From positions 1 to 39,737 of the forward strand of contig JAFGDM010000245.1 of assembly GCA_016932115.1 (NCBI GenBank): a stretch of DNA of 39,737 bases. The letters run 5' to 3'. This DNA comes from Deltaproteobacteria bacterium (GTDB taxonomy: Bacteria > Desulfobacterota > DSM-4660 > Desulfatiglandales > HGW-15). The translations under genes and the position numbers were made by a program. Shown one piece after another: positions 7,111 to 16,276 of this stretch (its first letter is position 1; every line of letters begins with the position of its first letter). The notes under the pieces are model-generated. The model made no database searches and had not been told where the DNA came from. It saw only the letters and a program-made list of their open reading frames with translations.

Positions 7111-8175
7111 TTAATGGGAGTTCTTTTTCCCTTTGCCTGTTTGAGAGGAACGAGCCTCCCACAACAATAGGATCGGGCTTGCCACATAGATGGAAGAATA
7201 GGTTCCCACAATGATTCCTACGATCAAAGCAAAGGCAAAATCGTGAATGACGGTTCCACCGAGAAAGAAGAGAGCAACCAAAACGACGAGGGTGGTTGCA
7301 GAGGTCAGGATCGTCCTGCTCAATGTCTGATTGATACTGGTATTCAGAATTTCTTCAAAGCTCTTTCTGCGAAAGCGGCTGATATTTTCTCTAATCCTGT
7401 CAAAGACGACTATCGTGTCATTCAGAGAATAACCGGCAATGGTCAGAAGTGCTGCCACGATGGGAAGGGATATCTCTTTGTTCATTAGGGCAAAGGCGCC
7501 GACAGTAATAATGACGTCATGTATAAGAGCAACGATTGCGCCCATAGCATATTTCAAATTCAAAAACCAGCAAAATGCCACTGTGACGACAAGGGCGATC
7601 AAAATGAGGAGGGTCACGCCGGCGCCCAACAGGGATGAAACATAGACGGCCGACGCGAGGACCAGCGCCATAATGATGCTCATCAACCACTTCATTTCGA
7701 AACGACCGGAAATATAGACTGCGATCAGTAAAATGGAAAAGAAGATGGCCATGAGTGCCTTTTGCCGGAGGTCTCGACCTACCTGGGGGCCGACCATCTC
7801 AACCTGTCTTATGTCCACGCCTTCGCCGAATTTCGCAGCCAAGGCATCTTGTACTTTGCCGCCTAGACCCGCGGCCTGAACCTCAGGGTTTGTAACCCGA
7901 ATCAAGTACTCGTGAGAATCCTTTTCCCCGAATTCCTGAATAATGCTGTCTCCTAGTCTTATGGGATCGAGGGCGGATCTGATTTCAGAGGGGCTGTGAA
8001 CCTTTTCCATCTTCACCTGGATAACCACGCCTCCTGTGAAATCAACGCCGTAATTCGGACCTCCCCGCAGGAGAAGAAGGACGAAGGTGGCCAGAATAAA
8101 GGCGCCTGACAGGACAAAGGCGATGTTCCTCTTGCCGATAAAATCAATATTTGTTCCCGGTCTGATCCATTCCAT
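7111..8175 (-). CDS. secF: Protein translocase subunit SecF with extra membrane segment
   Basis: A 354-residue inner-membrane SecF, partner of SecD, which uses the proton gradient to drive late steps of Sec export. Family motifs are clear: 'YGVDFTGG' after TM1, 'GAIVALIHDVIIT', and GYSLNDTIVVFDRIREN in the proton-coupling helix. Between TM2 ('GRFEMKW', about residue 163) and 'GAIVALIHD' (about 212) there are some 45 additional hydrophobic residues, enough for two extra helices and absent from E. coli SecF. The frame opens at a TTG (8187), but the ATG at 8175 has GAGG six bases upstream and is preferred. Confidence 0.93.
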   Translation of the reverse strand: MEWIRPGTNIDFIGKRNIAFVLSGAFILATFVLLLLRGGPNYGVDFTGGVVIQVKMEKVHSPSEIRSALDPIRLGDSIIQEFGEKDSHEYLIRVTNPEVQAAGLGGKVQDALAAKFGEGVDIRQVEMVGPQVGRDLRQKALMAIFFSILLIAVYISGRFEMKWLMSIIMALVLASAVYVSSLLGAGVTLLILIALVVTVAFCWFLNLKYAMGAIVALIHDVIITVGAFALMNKEISLPIVAALLTIAGYSLNDTIVVFDRIRENISRFRRKSFEEILNTSINQTLSRTILTSATTLVVLVALFFLGGTVIHDFAFALIVGIIVGTYSSIYVASPILLLWEARSSQTGKGKKNSH

Positions 8176-8258
8176 AAAAAACCTCAATTCAAAGGATCTC
8201 CGCCGATTGCAACACCGAGGTAAAGAGCGGTGCGGGCGGCTCTTCCAGATCTAATCGA

Positions 8259-9851
8259 TCAGATGCTGATCGTTTTCCATTTCTTCTGTATATATAGATA
8301 ATCAAAGATAATCCTTGTAAAAAACACGGCGGTGTAAAAACTGGCCAGCAGTCCGATACTTAAGGTGACGGCAAAACCTTTGATCGGACCTGTCCCGAAT
8401 TGAAAGAGCACCAAAGCTGCGATAAATGTTGTCACGTTCGAATCAAGAATGGTCACCATGGCCCGGCTGTATCCGGTCTCAATGGCGCCTCTCACAGGTT
8501 TTCCGAGCCTAAGTTCTTCTCTGATCCTTTCAAAGATCAGGACATTAGCGTCCACAGCCATTCCTGTGGTGAGAATAATTCCCGCGATGCCGGGTAAGGT
8601 GAGGGTGGCTCCAAAAAACGCAAGTCCGGCCATCATCAGAGGGAGGTTGAGAAGAAGGGCGAGATCGGCGATCAAGCCTGATAGCTTGTAGTACAAGGCG
8701 ACAAACAGGATGACTAACAGACCGCCTACAACCATGGACAGGAAGCCTTTTCTGATAGAGTCCTTTCCCAGGGAAGGCCCCACGGTTCTCTCTTCGAGGA
8801 TATTTACCGGCGCAGGAAGAGCGCCGGCCCGAAGCACGATGGCGAGATCCTTGGCCTCATTCATGGTGAAGTGCCCCGTGATCTGAGCTTTTCCGCCTGA
8901 AATCTTGTCCCTGATCACGGGAGCCGAGTAAACATTGTTGTCCAAAACTATGGCCAACCGCTTTCCCACATTTTCTCCTGTAATTCTTTCGAAAATCCGG
9001 GAACCTCGGGCGTCAAAGGAAATGGAAACATAAGGATCGCCATACTGGCTGTCGATCTGCACTCTTGCGTCCGTAAGGGAGTCCCCCGTTAGGACCGCTC
9101 TCCTCTTAAGGAGATACGGCACATTGGTCTTACGGCCCGTTTTTGGATCGAAAGCGCTCTGGTGAAGGATCTCACTGCCTTGCGGAACGATTCCCCTGAG
9201 AGCGTCTTCAACACTGTTTTCCTCATCAACAAGCTTGAACTCAAGGAGAGCAGTTTGCCCGATCAGCTCAATCGCTCTTTTCGGGTCTTTGATGCCCGGC
9301 AATTGAACAAGAATCCTATAGGGCTGCTGAGGACGGATGTCCGGTTCGCTGACGCCGAACTGATCCACCCGGTTTCGAATGGTCTCGAGGGCCTGGTCGG
9401 CGGCCAATCTCATTAGGTGTTCTTTAGCCTTCTGATTCAAGATCATCAACAGAACATTTTCGCCTGCTTTTCCAGAGTCCACTTCGTAATCAGGGTAATT
9501 GATCTCAAGGAGCTTTTCGATCTCCTGTTGATCCTCTTTTCTCATAAAGGTCAGCTCTACACCCTGAATTCCGATGCGCTTGATATCCGTGTACCTTATT
9601 TTGTTTTTTCGAAGGTCGTGCTTGAGGTCTTCCGCAACCCTTTCGTGGTGGGTTTCCACGGCCTTGTTGACTTCCACTTCCAGGATCAGATGGACTCCTC
9701 CCTGAAGGTCAAGCCCGAGGTGTATCTTATCCTGTGGGAGAAAGCTCGACCACCACCCCGGCAACTCCTTGCTCAAGGTCGGGAAGAGGTAAAGAAAAGC
9801 AAAAAAAACAAGCACACCCAGTATGGCTAAGCGCCATCTCAATTGCTTCAC
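8259..9851 (-). CDS. secD: Protein translocase subunit SecD
   Basis: A 530-residue SecD with an N-terminal membrane helix, a large periplasmic P1 domain and five C-terminal helices. Diagnostic motifs are 'LGLDLQGGVHLILEV' near residue 45, the gate-region sequence around 'VGPSLGKDSI', and 'GMAVDANVLIFERIREEL', which carries the proton-relay Asp. The start is GTG at 9851 with AAGGAG nine bases upstream; the frame has no better ATG before the first helix. It is shorter than E. coli SecD (615 residues), as is usual outside gammaproteobacteria. The operon order is yajC-secD-secF. Confidence 0.96.
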   Translation of the reverse strand: MKQLRWRLAILGVLVFFAFLYLFPTLSKELPGWWSSFLPQDKIHLGLDLQGGVHLILEVEVNKAVETHHERVAEDLKHDLRKNKIRYTDIKRIGIQGVELTFMRKEDQQEIEKLLEINYPDYEVDSGKAGENVLLMILNQKAKEHLMRLAADQALETIRNRVDQFGVSEPDIRPQQPYRILVQLPGIKDPKRAIELIGQTALLEFKLVDEENSVEDALRGIVPQGSEILHQSAFDPKTGRKTNVPYLLKRRAVLTGDSLTDARVQIDSQYGDPYVSISFDARGSRIFERITGENVGKRLAIVLDNNVYSAPVIRDKISGGKAQITGHFTMNEAKDLAIVLRAGALPAPVNILEERTVGPSLGKDSIRKGFLSMVVGGLLVILFVALYYKLSGLIADLALLLNLPLMMAGLAFFGATLTLPGIAGIILTTGMAVDANVLIFERIREELRLGKPVRGAIETGYSRAMVTILDSNVTTFIAALVLFQFGTGPIKGFAVTLSIGLLASFYTAVFFTRIIFDYLYIQKKWKTISI

Positions 9852-9878
9852 GGTTCTTTACTCCTTTATCCTTATTTC

Positions 9879-10214
9879 TCAATCTTGTTGAGCAACTTCG
9901 TCTCTTTTCAGTATTCCTGCAACGGATCCCCGGGAGATTTTCACTCTTATTTTCGGTGCGATCTCCATTGTCACGACATCATCCGCGATGCCGGTAATCA
10001 CGCCGTGGAGCCCTCCGGCACTCACGATCTTATCCCCTTTCCTGACTGAAGCAAGCATCTCTTTATGCTGCTTGGATTTCTTTTGCTGAGGTCTGATAAG
10101 AAGGAAATAGAAAATGGCAAACATGAGAATGAGGGGTACAAAGGCTCCAAAGCCGCCTCCTCCGCTAGCTCCTCCTGTGCCGCCGGTGCCCATTGCATAA
10201 ACCAAAGAATCCAT
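9879..10214 (-). CDS. yajC: Preprotein translocase subunit YajC
   Basis: A 111-residue single-span membrane protein of the SecDF-YajC complex. A Gly-rich N-terminus precedes the hydrophobic helix (about residues 24-42) that ends in the family signature 'LLIRPQQKKSKQH'. The cytoplasmic part contains the usual 'GDKIVSAGGLHGVI' segment. ATG at 10214 with GGGAGG upstream. It sits between tgt and secD, the standard bacterial arrangement. Confidence 0.95.
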   Translation of the reverse strand: MDSLVYAMGTGGTGGASGGGGFGAFVPLILMFAIFYFLLIRPQQKKSKQHKEMLASVRKGDKIVSAGGLHGVITGIADDVVTMEIAPKIRVKISRGSVAGILKRDEVAQQD

Positions 10215-10241
10215 CCGTGAACCTCCCTCGCATTGTTTATT

Positions 10242-11342
10242 TTATTCGTTGTCGCCTTTGAAATGATTTCTATATTCCGGGAATCGTCCTTCCCCTATCG
10301 CGTTACGGATTTCCTTCATGAACTCCATGTAATAGTGAAGATTGTGAATCGTGTTTAACCGGTAAGCCAGGAGCTCTCCGGCCATAAAAAGGTGACGCAA
10401 GTAAGCCCTTGTAAAACGGCTGCAGGTATAACACGCGCAATCTTGATCAATCGGTCTGTCGTCGTCTGCATGACAGGCGTTTTTGATTACCAAGGGGCCT
10501 TCCTTTGTAAACAAATATCCATTACGAGCGTTGCGCGTGGGCAGGACACAGTCAAACATATCGACCCCTAGTGCTACGGCATCCAAAATGTCTTCCGGTT
10601 TCCCGACGCCCATGAGATACACCGGTTTGTCCACGGGTAGAAAGGGGACGGTGTGCTCGATCATGTGCCGGCGAATGTCTCTATCTTCTCCTACCGACAA
10701 TCCCCCGATTGCATATCCGTCAAATCCCATGGGAACCAGTTCCCTTGCGCTTCTCTCCCTCAGGTCGGGATACATCCCTCCCTGGACAATTCCAAACAGA
10801 GCTTGGTCGTCGCCCTCTTTCACTTTAAGACATTCATCGGCCCAGCGGGTTGTCAGCCTCACAGAGTCAGCCACGTACTCATAGTCCGCAGAAAAAGGGG
10901 CACACTCATCAAAAGCCATTATGATGTCCGCTTCCAGGGCTTGCTGGATCTCGATTGCCTCTCTTGGGCCGATGAAGTGCGTTGTGCCGTCTAAATGAGA
11001 TTGAAAGGAAGCGCCCTCATCGCTAAGGGTCCTCAGCTTAGCGAGGCTGTAAATCTGGAAGCCTCCGCTATCGGTCAATATGGGACCACTCCAGCCCATA
11101 AATCCATGGAGCCCGCCTAATTTGCTTATGATCTCGTGTCCGGGACGCAAGTAGAGGTGATAGGTGTTTGCCAGAACAATTTTCACACCCACTTCCTCTA
11201 AATCATCCGGCGACATGGCTTTTACCGTACCCTGGGTACCGACCGGCATGAACACAGGGGTTTCAAAACTTCCATGTGCTGTTGATAACAATCCGCATCT
11301 GGCTTTGGTGGTGGTGTAACGGTGTAAAACCTGGAATCTCAA
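10242..11342 (-). CDS. tgt: tRNA-guanine transglycosylase (queuine tRNA-ribosyltransferase)
   Basis: A 366-residue TGT that exchanges guanine-34 for the queuosine precursor preQ1 in GUN-anticodon tRNAs. It shows the 'FMPVGTQGTVK' N-terminal motif, the catalytic-site segments 'ILTDSGGFQ' and 'GVDMFDCVLPTRNAR', and the zinc site 'CACYTC ... LFMAGE ... HNLHYY'. The start is a TTG at 11342 (MRFQVLHR), placed where the E. coli protein begins. AGGAAGGA, overlapping the queA stop, serves as ribosome binding site. Cotranscribed with queA 18 bp upstream. Confidence 0.96.
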   Translation of the reverse strand: MRFQVLHRYTTTKARCGLLSTAHGSFETPVFMPVGTQGTVKAMSPDDLEEVGVKIVLANTYHLYLRPGHEIISKLGGLHGFMGWSGPILTDSGGFQIYSLAKLRTLSDEGASFQSHLDGTTHFIGPREAIEIQQALEADIIMAFDECAPFSADYEYVADSVRLTTRWADECLKVKEGDDQALFGIVQGGMYPDLRERSARELVPMGFDGYAIGGLSVGEDRDIRRHMIEHTVPFLPVDKPVYLMGVGKPEDILDAVALGVDMFDCVLPTRNARNGYLFTKEGPLVIKNACHADDDRPIDQDCACYTCSRFTRAYLRHLFMAGELLAYRLNTIHNLHYYMEFMKEIRNAIGEGRFPEYRNHFKGDNE

Positions 11343-11360
11343 CGTGAGCCGGTTCCTTCC

Positions 11361-12416
11361 TCAGCCGATCAGCATCGCATCGCCGTAGCTGTAAAAACGG
11401 TATCGCTTTTCAACGGCCCTGCCGTAGGCTTTCCTGATGGTGTCCCTGCCTGCGAAAGCACAGACAAGAAAAAGAAGAGAAGACTTCGGCAAGTGAAAAT
11501 TGGTGATCATGGCATCCACCACACGGAATGGAAATCCGGGTGTTATGAGAAGCCCCGTTCTTCCTTGGCCGGCAGTCAACTCACCATAACTATTGACAAT
11601 CGTCTCAAGCACTCGAACCACGGTCGTTCCGACGGCAATGACACGCCGGCCTTCTTTTTTCGCCTTGTTCACGGCCGAGGCCGTTTGCTCATCTACGATA
11701 TAAGCTTCTTCGCCCAAAACATGGTTTCGAATATCCTTCGTTCTGACAGGGCGAAAGGTTCCATGACCGACATGGAGAGTCAATTCGGTCGTCGCTATCT
11801 TCGCCCCACGGAGCCTTTCCATTAAGTTTTTTGTGAAATGAAGCCCCGCAGTGGGCGCGGCGACGGCCCCGTTTTTTTTTGAATAAACGGTCTGGTATCT
11901 TTCCCGATCAAGCTCTGTTCGCAGATCTCCGTTCTTGCGCTTGATGTAAGGAGGTAAAGGCATAAGCCCGCTGGTTTTTATTGCAACGTCCAGGGGCTCA
12001 GGGCCTTGAAAAAGAATTTGCGCCAAGCCGTCGTTTCCAAGCGCTTCGACAACCCCGGTCAACTCGTTTTCAAAGAACATGCGGCTTCCCTTTTTTGGCC
12101 GCTTGGATGAGCGAACAAGACACCACCGAGTTGTCTGCCCTGATTCAGGGATCTCTCGGTTCTCCAGCACAAGGAGCTCAACACGTCCCCCGCTTTCCTT
12201 TTTGCCGATAAGCTTTGCGGGCATCACTCTGGTATTGTTTACCACGAGGAGGTCCCCAGGCCGAAGCAGGTCGGGAAGATCAAAAAAAAAGCGATCGGTC
12301 AGAGACCGACGGGAACGCTCTACAACCATGAGGCGAGCAGCATCTCGGTCCGACGACGGGACCTGAGCGATCAATTCCTCAGGCAGGTTGTAGTCATAAT
12401 CTTCAATGTCGAACAT
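11361..12416 (-). CDS. queA: S-adenosylmethionine:tRNA ribosyltransferase-isomerase
   Basis: A 351-residue QueA that transfers and isomerises the ribosyl moiety of SAM onto preQ1-tRNA to give epoxyqueuosine. Family sequences include 'YDYNLPEELIAQVP', 'NNTRVMPAKL', 'GAVAAPTAGLHFT', 'HVGHGTFRPV' and 'NFHLPKSSLL'. The start is the ATG at 12416; it has no clear Shine-Dalgarno sequence, so initiation may rely on the short A/U-rich leader. First gene of the queA-tgt-yajC-secDF operon, with a promoter just upstream. Confidence 0.97.
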   Translation of the reverse strand: MFDIEDYDYNLPEELIAQVPSSDRDAARLMVVERSRRSLTDRFFFDLPDLLRPGDLLVVNNTRVMPAKLIGKKESGGRVELLVLENREIPESGQTTRWCLVRSSKRPKKGSRMFFENELTGVVEALGNDGLAQILFQGPEPLDVAIKTSGLMPLPPYIKRKNGDLRTELDRERYQTVYSKKNGAVAAPTAGLHFTKNLMERLRGAKIATTELTLHVGHGTFRPVRTKDIRNHVLGEEAYIVDEQTASAVNKAKKEGRRVIAVGTTVVRVLETIVNSYGELTAGQGRTGLLITPGFPFRVVDAMITNFHLPKSSLLFLVCAFAGRDTIRKAYGRAVEKRYRFYSYGDAMLIG

Positions 12417-12439
12417 GTTGAAAGTAATTAAAAAACTAC

Positions 12440-12467
12440 TCTATATCCGCCGGCTGGGCGAAGTCAA
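12440..12467 (-). promoter_or_regulatory. Promoter of the queA-tgt-yajC-secDF operon
   Basis: On the minus strand: TTGACT (12467-12462), a 16-bp spacer and TATAGA (12445-12440). A transcript starting about 7 bp downstream would have a leader of roughly 20-25 nt to the queA ATG. Confidence 0.55.
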
Positions 12468-12760
12468 ACGATTTCATCATAGTTTCGGCGCTTGGATGTG
12501 TCAATCGGCTGTCCTTGATTGCGCTTGATCTGTGTTCCGATATCGGCTATAGATTTCCATAAAAAGATTTTGGGCTGCTTTATCGGTCGGGATTCCCCGC
12601 GCGGCGTAGCGTTAATACGCTTCCGCCGGTTCCTTTCTCCGGCTTTGCCAAAATCATTTTCCGAGAACATTTGAGCTTTTTCTCTTGAATCTTTCCCATC
12701 GGGCAGGGAAAGAACGGGATTTGTTGTCGACAGAGGGTATGCATTGGGGAACAAGTGATC
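12468..12760. other. Intergenic region between divergent queA and alr
   Basis: About 290 bp without a supported gene. A minus-strand frame (12769-12464) could encode 101 residues but runs into the queA promoter, overlaps the alr start and matches nothing I know. An imperfect hairpin lies around AGCGTTAATACGCT (about 12608-12621). I could not identify a convincing alr promoter. Confidence 0.4.
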
Positions 12761-13882
12761 ATGGACCATTCGCGTAACAGTGTGGTCATTGACCAGGCCG
12801 CGCTAGCGCATAATTTTAACCAGGTCAGAAGCCTTGTAGGACCACAGGTCAAGATCATGGGGGTGGTCAAAACAGACGCGTACGGGCACGGACTGGTTTC
12901 CGTCTCCAAGGCTCTCGCACGTATGGCTGTAGACTGTCTTGGCGTAGCTCATTTTCATGAGGCCGTGCAATTGCGAGAAAGCGGTCTCGCTTTGCCGGTC
13001 TTCATTTTATCGGGAATCCGGAGTAGGGAAGAAGCCAGGGCGGTAATCGAACACAGGTTAAGCCCGGTTTTTTTTGACCTGCCTACTGTCGAGATTATCG
13101 CAGAGGAGTGTGTGAGGCTCGGAAAAAGAGCGAGTATCCATGTAAAAGTGGACACCGGCATGGGCCGGCTCGGCATCCTGCAGAAGGACCTGGTACCTTT
13201 TCTGAGAAAGGTAATCTCTTTCAAATCGCTCGATCTGGGGGGCTTCATCTCTCACCTTTCTTCGGCGGATGATCCGGACCGGTGCTTCACGAACAGCCAG
13301 ATTGAGAATTTCGCCGACGCGATTGAAACGGCCAGGGCTATGGGGTTCGATCTTCCTCTTAACAGCCTTGCAAACAGCGCCGGGGTGATGTCTTACCCTG
13401 AGTCACATTTTGAGATGGTCAGACCGGGCATCATGCTTTACGGCGGTCTTCCATCCCCTGATTTTCGATCCCCTGTGTCGTTGAGGCCGGTCATGAGCTT
13501 CAAGGCCGCTGTGCTTCAGGTCAGGAATATGTCGGAAGGTATTCCTGTCGGGTACGGCAGGACCTATTACACGAAGGGCGATCAGAAGATCGCCGTCATT
13601 TCAGCCGGCTATGGTGATGGATTGCCAAGGCGCATTTCAAACCGAGGTCAAGTTTTGATTCGTGGCAGAAAAGCCGGTATTGTGGGTAGAGTATGCATGA
13701 ATCTGATTATGGCCGACGTCAGCGCAATTAATGGTCTTGAACCCGGGGATGAAGCGGTTTTTCTCGGATGCCAGGCAGGATCGTGTATTACCGGGGACGA
13801 CGTGGCGCGATGGGCGGAAACCATTTCCTATGAGGTCTTTTGCTCAATCGGCCAAAGAAGTAAAAGGAGTTACGGCCTATGA
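12761..13882 (+). CDS. alr: Alanine racemase
   Basis: A 373-residue PLP enzyme interconverting L- and D-alanine for peptidoglycan. The PLP lysine lies in 'VVKTDAYGHG' near the N-terminus. Other family segments are 'HVKVDTGMGRLG', 'NSAGVMSY', 'VRPGIMLYGG' and 'SAGYGDGLPR', the last with the region of the second catalytic Tyr. A GTG at 12755 is an equally possible start two codons earlier; GGGGA lies upstream of both. The stop overlaps the argS start as ATGA, so the two are translationally coupled. Confidence 0.95.
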   Translation: MDHSRNSVVIDQAALAHNFNQVRSLVGPQVKIMGVVKTDAYGHGLVSVSKALARMAVDCLGVAHFHEAVQLRESGLALPVFILSGIRSREEARAVIEHRLSPVFFDLPTVEIIAEECVRLGKRASIHVKVDTGMGRLGILQKDLVPFLRKVISFKSLDLGGFISHLSSADDPDRCFTNSQIENFADAIETARAMGFDLPLNSLANSAGVMSYPESHFEMVRPGIMLYGGLPSPDFRSPVSLRPVMSFKAAVLQVRNMSEGIPVGYGRTYYTKGDQKIAVISAGYGDGLPRRISNRGQVLIRGRKAGIVGRVCMNLIMADVSAINGLEPGDEAVFLGCQAGSCITGDDVARWAETISYEVFCSIGQRSKRSYGL

Positions 13883-15555
13883 AAGAGGCACTTCGGGCCA
13901 TGCTGAATCAGGCTTTTGAAAGGTGTATTGAATCAGGGGAATTTAACCGGATACCTCTGCCGGATTACGTCATAGAGGTCCCGGGCAATTCCCATTACGG
14001 CCACTTTGCCACAAACCTGCCTTTTCTTATGGCTTCGTCCCTGAGGCGTCGGCCGGGCGACCTGGCCTCAGTCATCCTCAAGAACCTTGGGGGCTTGGAA
14101 GATATGTTTGAAAAGGTGGAGGTCGCGGGCCCGGGCTTCATCAATTTCACGATTCGCGGGAGTGAATGGCATCGGCTTTTGGGCCGGATTGTTGCCGAGG
14201 GAAAGGACTACGGCCGAAGCCTAGCGGGGGCGGGGCGGCGCATTCTAGTAGAATTTGTCAGTGCCAACCCCACCGGTCCTCTTCATTTGGGGCACGGCAG
14301 AGGGGCCGCCCTGGGAGATACCCTTTGCAGAATTCTATCCTTTACAGGACATGAGGTCGTTCGTGAGTTTTATATCAACGATGCAGGTGTACAGGTGCGT
14401 CTTCTCGGGGAGTCGATTTACAGCCGATGGCGGCAAAGGGGAGATCGGGATTATCCTTTCCCGGAAAACGGATATCACGGCGATTATGTGACAGACCTCG
14501 CGGAGCAGATTGCAGATCAACTTTCACTCGAAACGATGGAACCCGATGAGGCAGTTCGGCGATGCGCACTTCTGGGAAGAGAGAAAATGTTGGAAGAGAT
14601 CAAGCGCGATATGGGAAGTTTTCGCGTTGCCTTTGATGTGTGGGCCAGCGAAAGTGATTTGTATGCATGTGGGTTGATCGAGAAAATCCTCGAATCCCTG
14701 AGAGCAAAAGGGCAAATCTACGAAGAGGAAGGCGCGACCTGGATCAGGAGCTCACTTTATGGCGATGACAAGGATCGAGTGATCAAAAAGACTGACGGTG
14801 AATACACCTACTTCGCCTCTGATATAGCCTACCACTTTGAGAAATTTAAAAGAGGCTTCTCCAAGGCTGTGAACATCTGGGGAGCGGATCACCATGGATA
14901 TATCCAACGGATCAAGGCGGCCCTTAAGACGGACGGGATTGATGAAAATTGGCTTGAGGTCCTTCTCATCCAGCTCGTTAGGCTCTTCAAGGGTGGAGAG
15001 GAGGTCAAGATGTCCAAGCGGGCAGGCCTCTACGTCACTCTCAAGGAACTTGTGGAGGAAGTGGGCGTCGATGCGGCGCGCTTCGTATTCCTAAGCAAGA
15101 ATCACGATTCTCCCCTGGATTTTGATGTGGATCTCGTAAAGCGCCAGGACAGCGATAATCCTGTATACTATGTGCAGTATGCCCATGCAAGGATATGCAG
15201 TGTATTCCGAAAAGCAGCATCGGAAGGGCTAAGCGCTCCGCCGAACCCGGCGGAGCTCCTGGAGCGCCTTGTCCTTGAAGAAGAGTTGACCTTGATCCGT
15301 TTCATGAGTCAGTTTCCGGAATTGCTGGTGGATATCTCCAAGGCGATGGAGCCTCACCGTTTGACTTACTACCTCACGGAGTTGGCTTCCCTTTTTCACA
15401 AGTATTTCAATCAGGGGACCAAGGACCCGGAGAAACGCATTGTGGGCGGGGAAAAGACACTGAGCCAGGCGAGACTCTGTCTTGCCCAAGGGGTCAGACA
15501 GGTTCTATTTACAGGACTTGATCTTTTGGGAATTCAGGCGCCTGAGAAAATGTGA
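13879..15555 (+). CDS. argS: Arginyl-tRNA synthetase
   Basis: A 558-residue class I aminoacyl-tRNA synthetase. The N-terminal tRNA-recognition domain includes 'GHFATNLPF'. The HIGH-type motif is in 'NPTGPLHLGHGRG' and the KMSKS-type motif is 'VKMSKRAG'. The C-terminal anticodon-binding domain includes 'PHRLTYYLTELASLFHKYF'. Length is normal. It overlaps alr by four bases, and a SPOR-domain gene starts 13 bp after its stop; argS next to a SPOR gene is a familiar deltaproteobacterial pairing. Confidence 0.97.
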   Translation: MKEALRAMLNQAFERCIESGEFNRIPLPDYVIEVPGNSHYGHFATNLPFLMASSLRRRPGDLASVILKNLGGLEDMFEKVEVAGPGFINFTIRGSEWHRLLGRIVAEGKDYGRSLAGAGRRILVEFVSANPTGPLHLGHGRGAALGDTLCRILSFTGHEVVREFYINDAGVQVRLLGESIYSRWRQRGDRDYPFPENGYHGDYVTDLAEQIADQLSLETMEPDEAVRRCALLGREKMLEEIKRDMGSFRVAFDVWASESDLYACGLIEKILESLRAKGQIYEEEGATWIRSSLYGDDKDRVIKKTDGEYTYFASDIAYHFEKFKRGFSKAVNIWGADHHGYIQRIKAALKTDGIDENWLEVLLIQLVRLFKGGEEVKMSKRAGLYVTLKELVEEVGVDAARFVFLSKNHDSPLDFDVDLVKRQDSDNPVYYVQYAHARICSVFRKAASEGLSAPPNPAELLERLVLEEELTLIRFMSQFPELLVDISKAMEPHRLTYYLTELASLFHKYFNQGTKDPEKRIVGGEKTLSQARLCLAQGVRQVLFTGLDLLGIQAPEKM

Positions 15556-15568
15556 AGCAAGAGGAAAA

Positions 15569-16276
15569 ATGGCTCAAAACAGTACCCATCCCAGAAAAGG
15601 GGTAAGAAAGAAATACCAAATCGAGCTGAGCTCTTTTTCCCTTCTGCTGTGGGGTTTATGCGCCCTCTTTTTCATGGGCTGGATGTTTGTTTTAGGGGTC
15701 CTTGTCGGGAGGGGATTTTTGCCGGGCGCCGAAAGCGCTCTTGGGAATCTGAAAACCCAAGTCGCCAGGCTTCAGGAGGTTGCTGCAAGAAGCAAGAGGG
15801 GTGAGCCTGGGTCACAGAAAAAAGAGACCATAGATGAAACGCTGGGCTTTTATGAAAGACTGGAGGGGAAGAAGGAAGAGGTGCAGAAGGATCGGGATCT
15901 ATCCAACACCGTGGATGGGGCAAAAAGAGAGGTTCTGGAGAAGACTGGAGGCGAGCCTTCGAAACAGGATATTAGACCCGAAGAGGAGAGGCCGAAGCCC
16001 GCAGGGCTTGGAGAACGCCTGATCGCGGCTCAGGCGAGTAAAGGCGCTTACACGCTGCAGGTTGCTTCCCTTGAGGAGCGTGCAAAAGCTGATAAGATGG
16101 TCGGGAATCTCATCTCAAAAGGCTACGATGCATATTTCTATGAGGTTCACGTGAAAGGGAAGATTTATTACCGAGTGCGTTGCGGCAGATTTATGACCCG
16201 GGAAGAAGCAAAAGATTGTGCGGCTCAGTTGTTCAAAACGTTGAGTATCAGGGGGTTTGTAAGCAAATTTGAATAG
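15569..16276 (+). CDS. SPOR-domain membrane protein
   Basis: A 235-residue protein with a short basic cytoplasmic N-terminus, one membrane helix (about residues 23-47), a charged low-complexity linker and a C-terminal SPOR domain (about 155-235, 'YTLQVASLEERAKAD' through 'YYRVRCGRF'). SPOR domains bind denuded septal glycan, so it may act at the division site, as FtsN and DedD do. The frame is open from 15482, inside argS, but ATG 15569 with AAGAGG upstream and the membrane topology fix the start. The next gene overlaps its stop. Confidence 0.85.
   Translation: MAQNSTHPRKGVRKKYQIELSSFSLLLWGLCALFFMGWMFVLGVLVGRGFLPGAESALGNLKTQVARLQEVAARSKRGEPGSQKKETIDETLGFYERLEGKKEEVQKDRDLSNTVDGAKREVLEKTGGEPSKQDIRPEEERPKPAGLGERLIAAQASKGAYTLQVASLEERAKADKMVGNLISKGYDAYFYEVHVKGKIYYRVRCGRFMTREEAKDCAAQLFKTLSIRGFVSKFE

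Noticed and set aside
12464-12769. 101-residue minus-strand frame between queA and alr
   Set aside because: Overlaps the queA promoter and the alr start, has low-complexity basic composition and no recognised motif.
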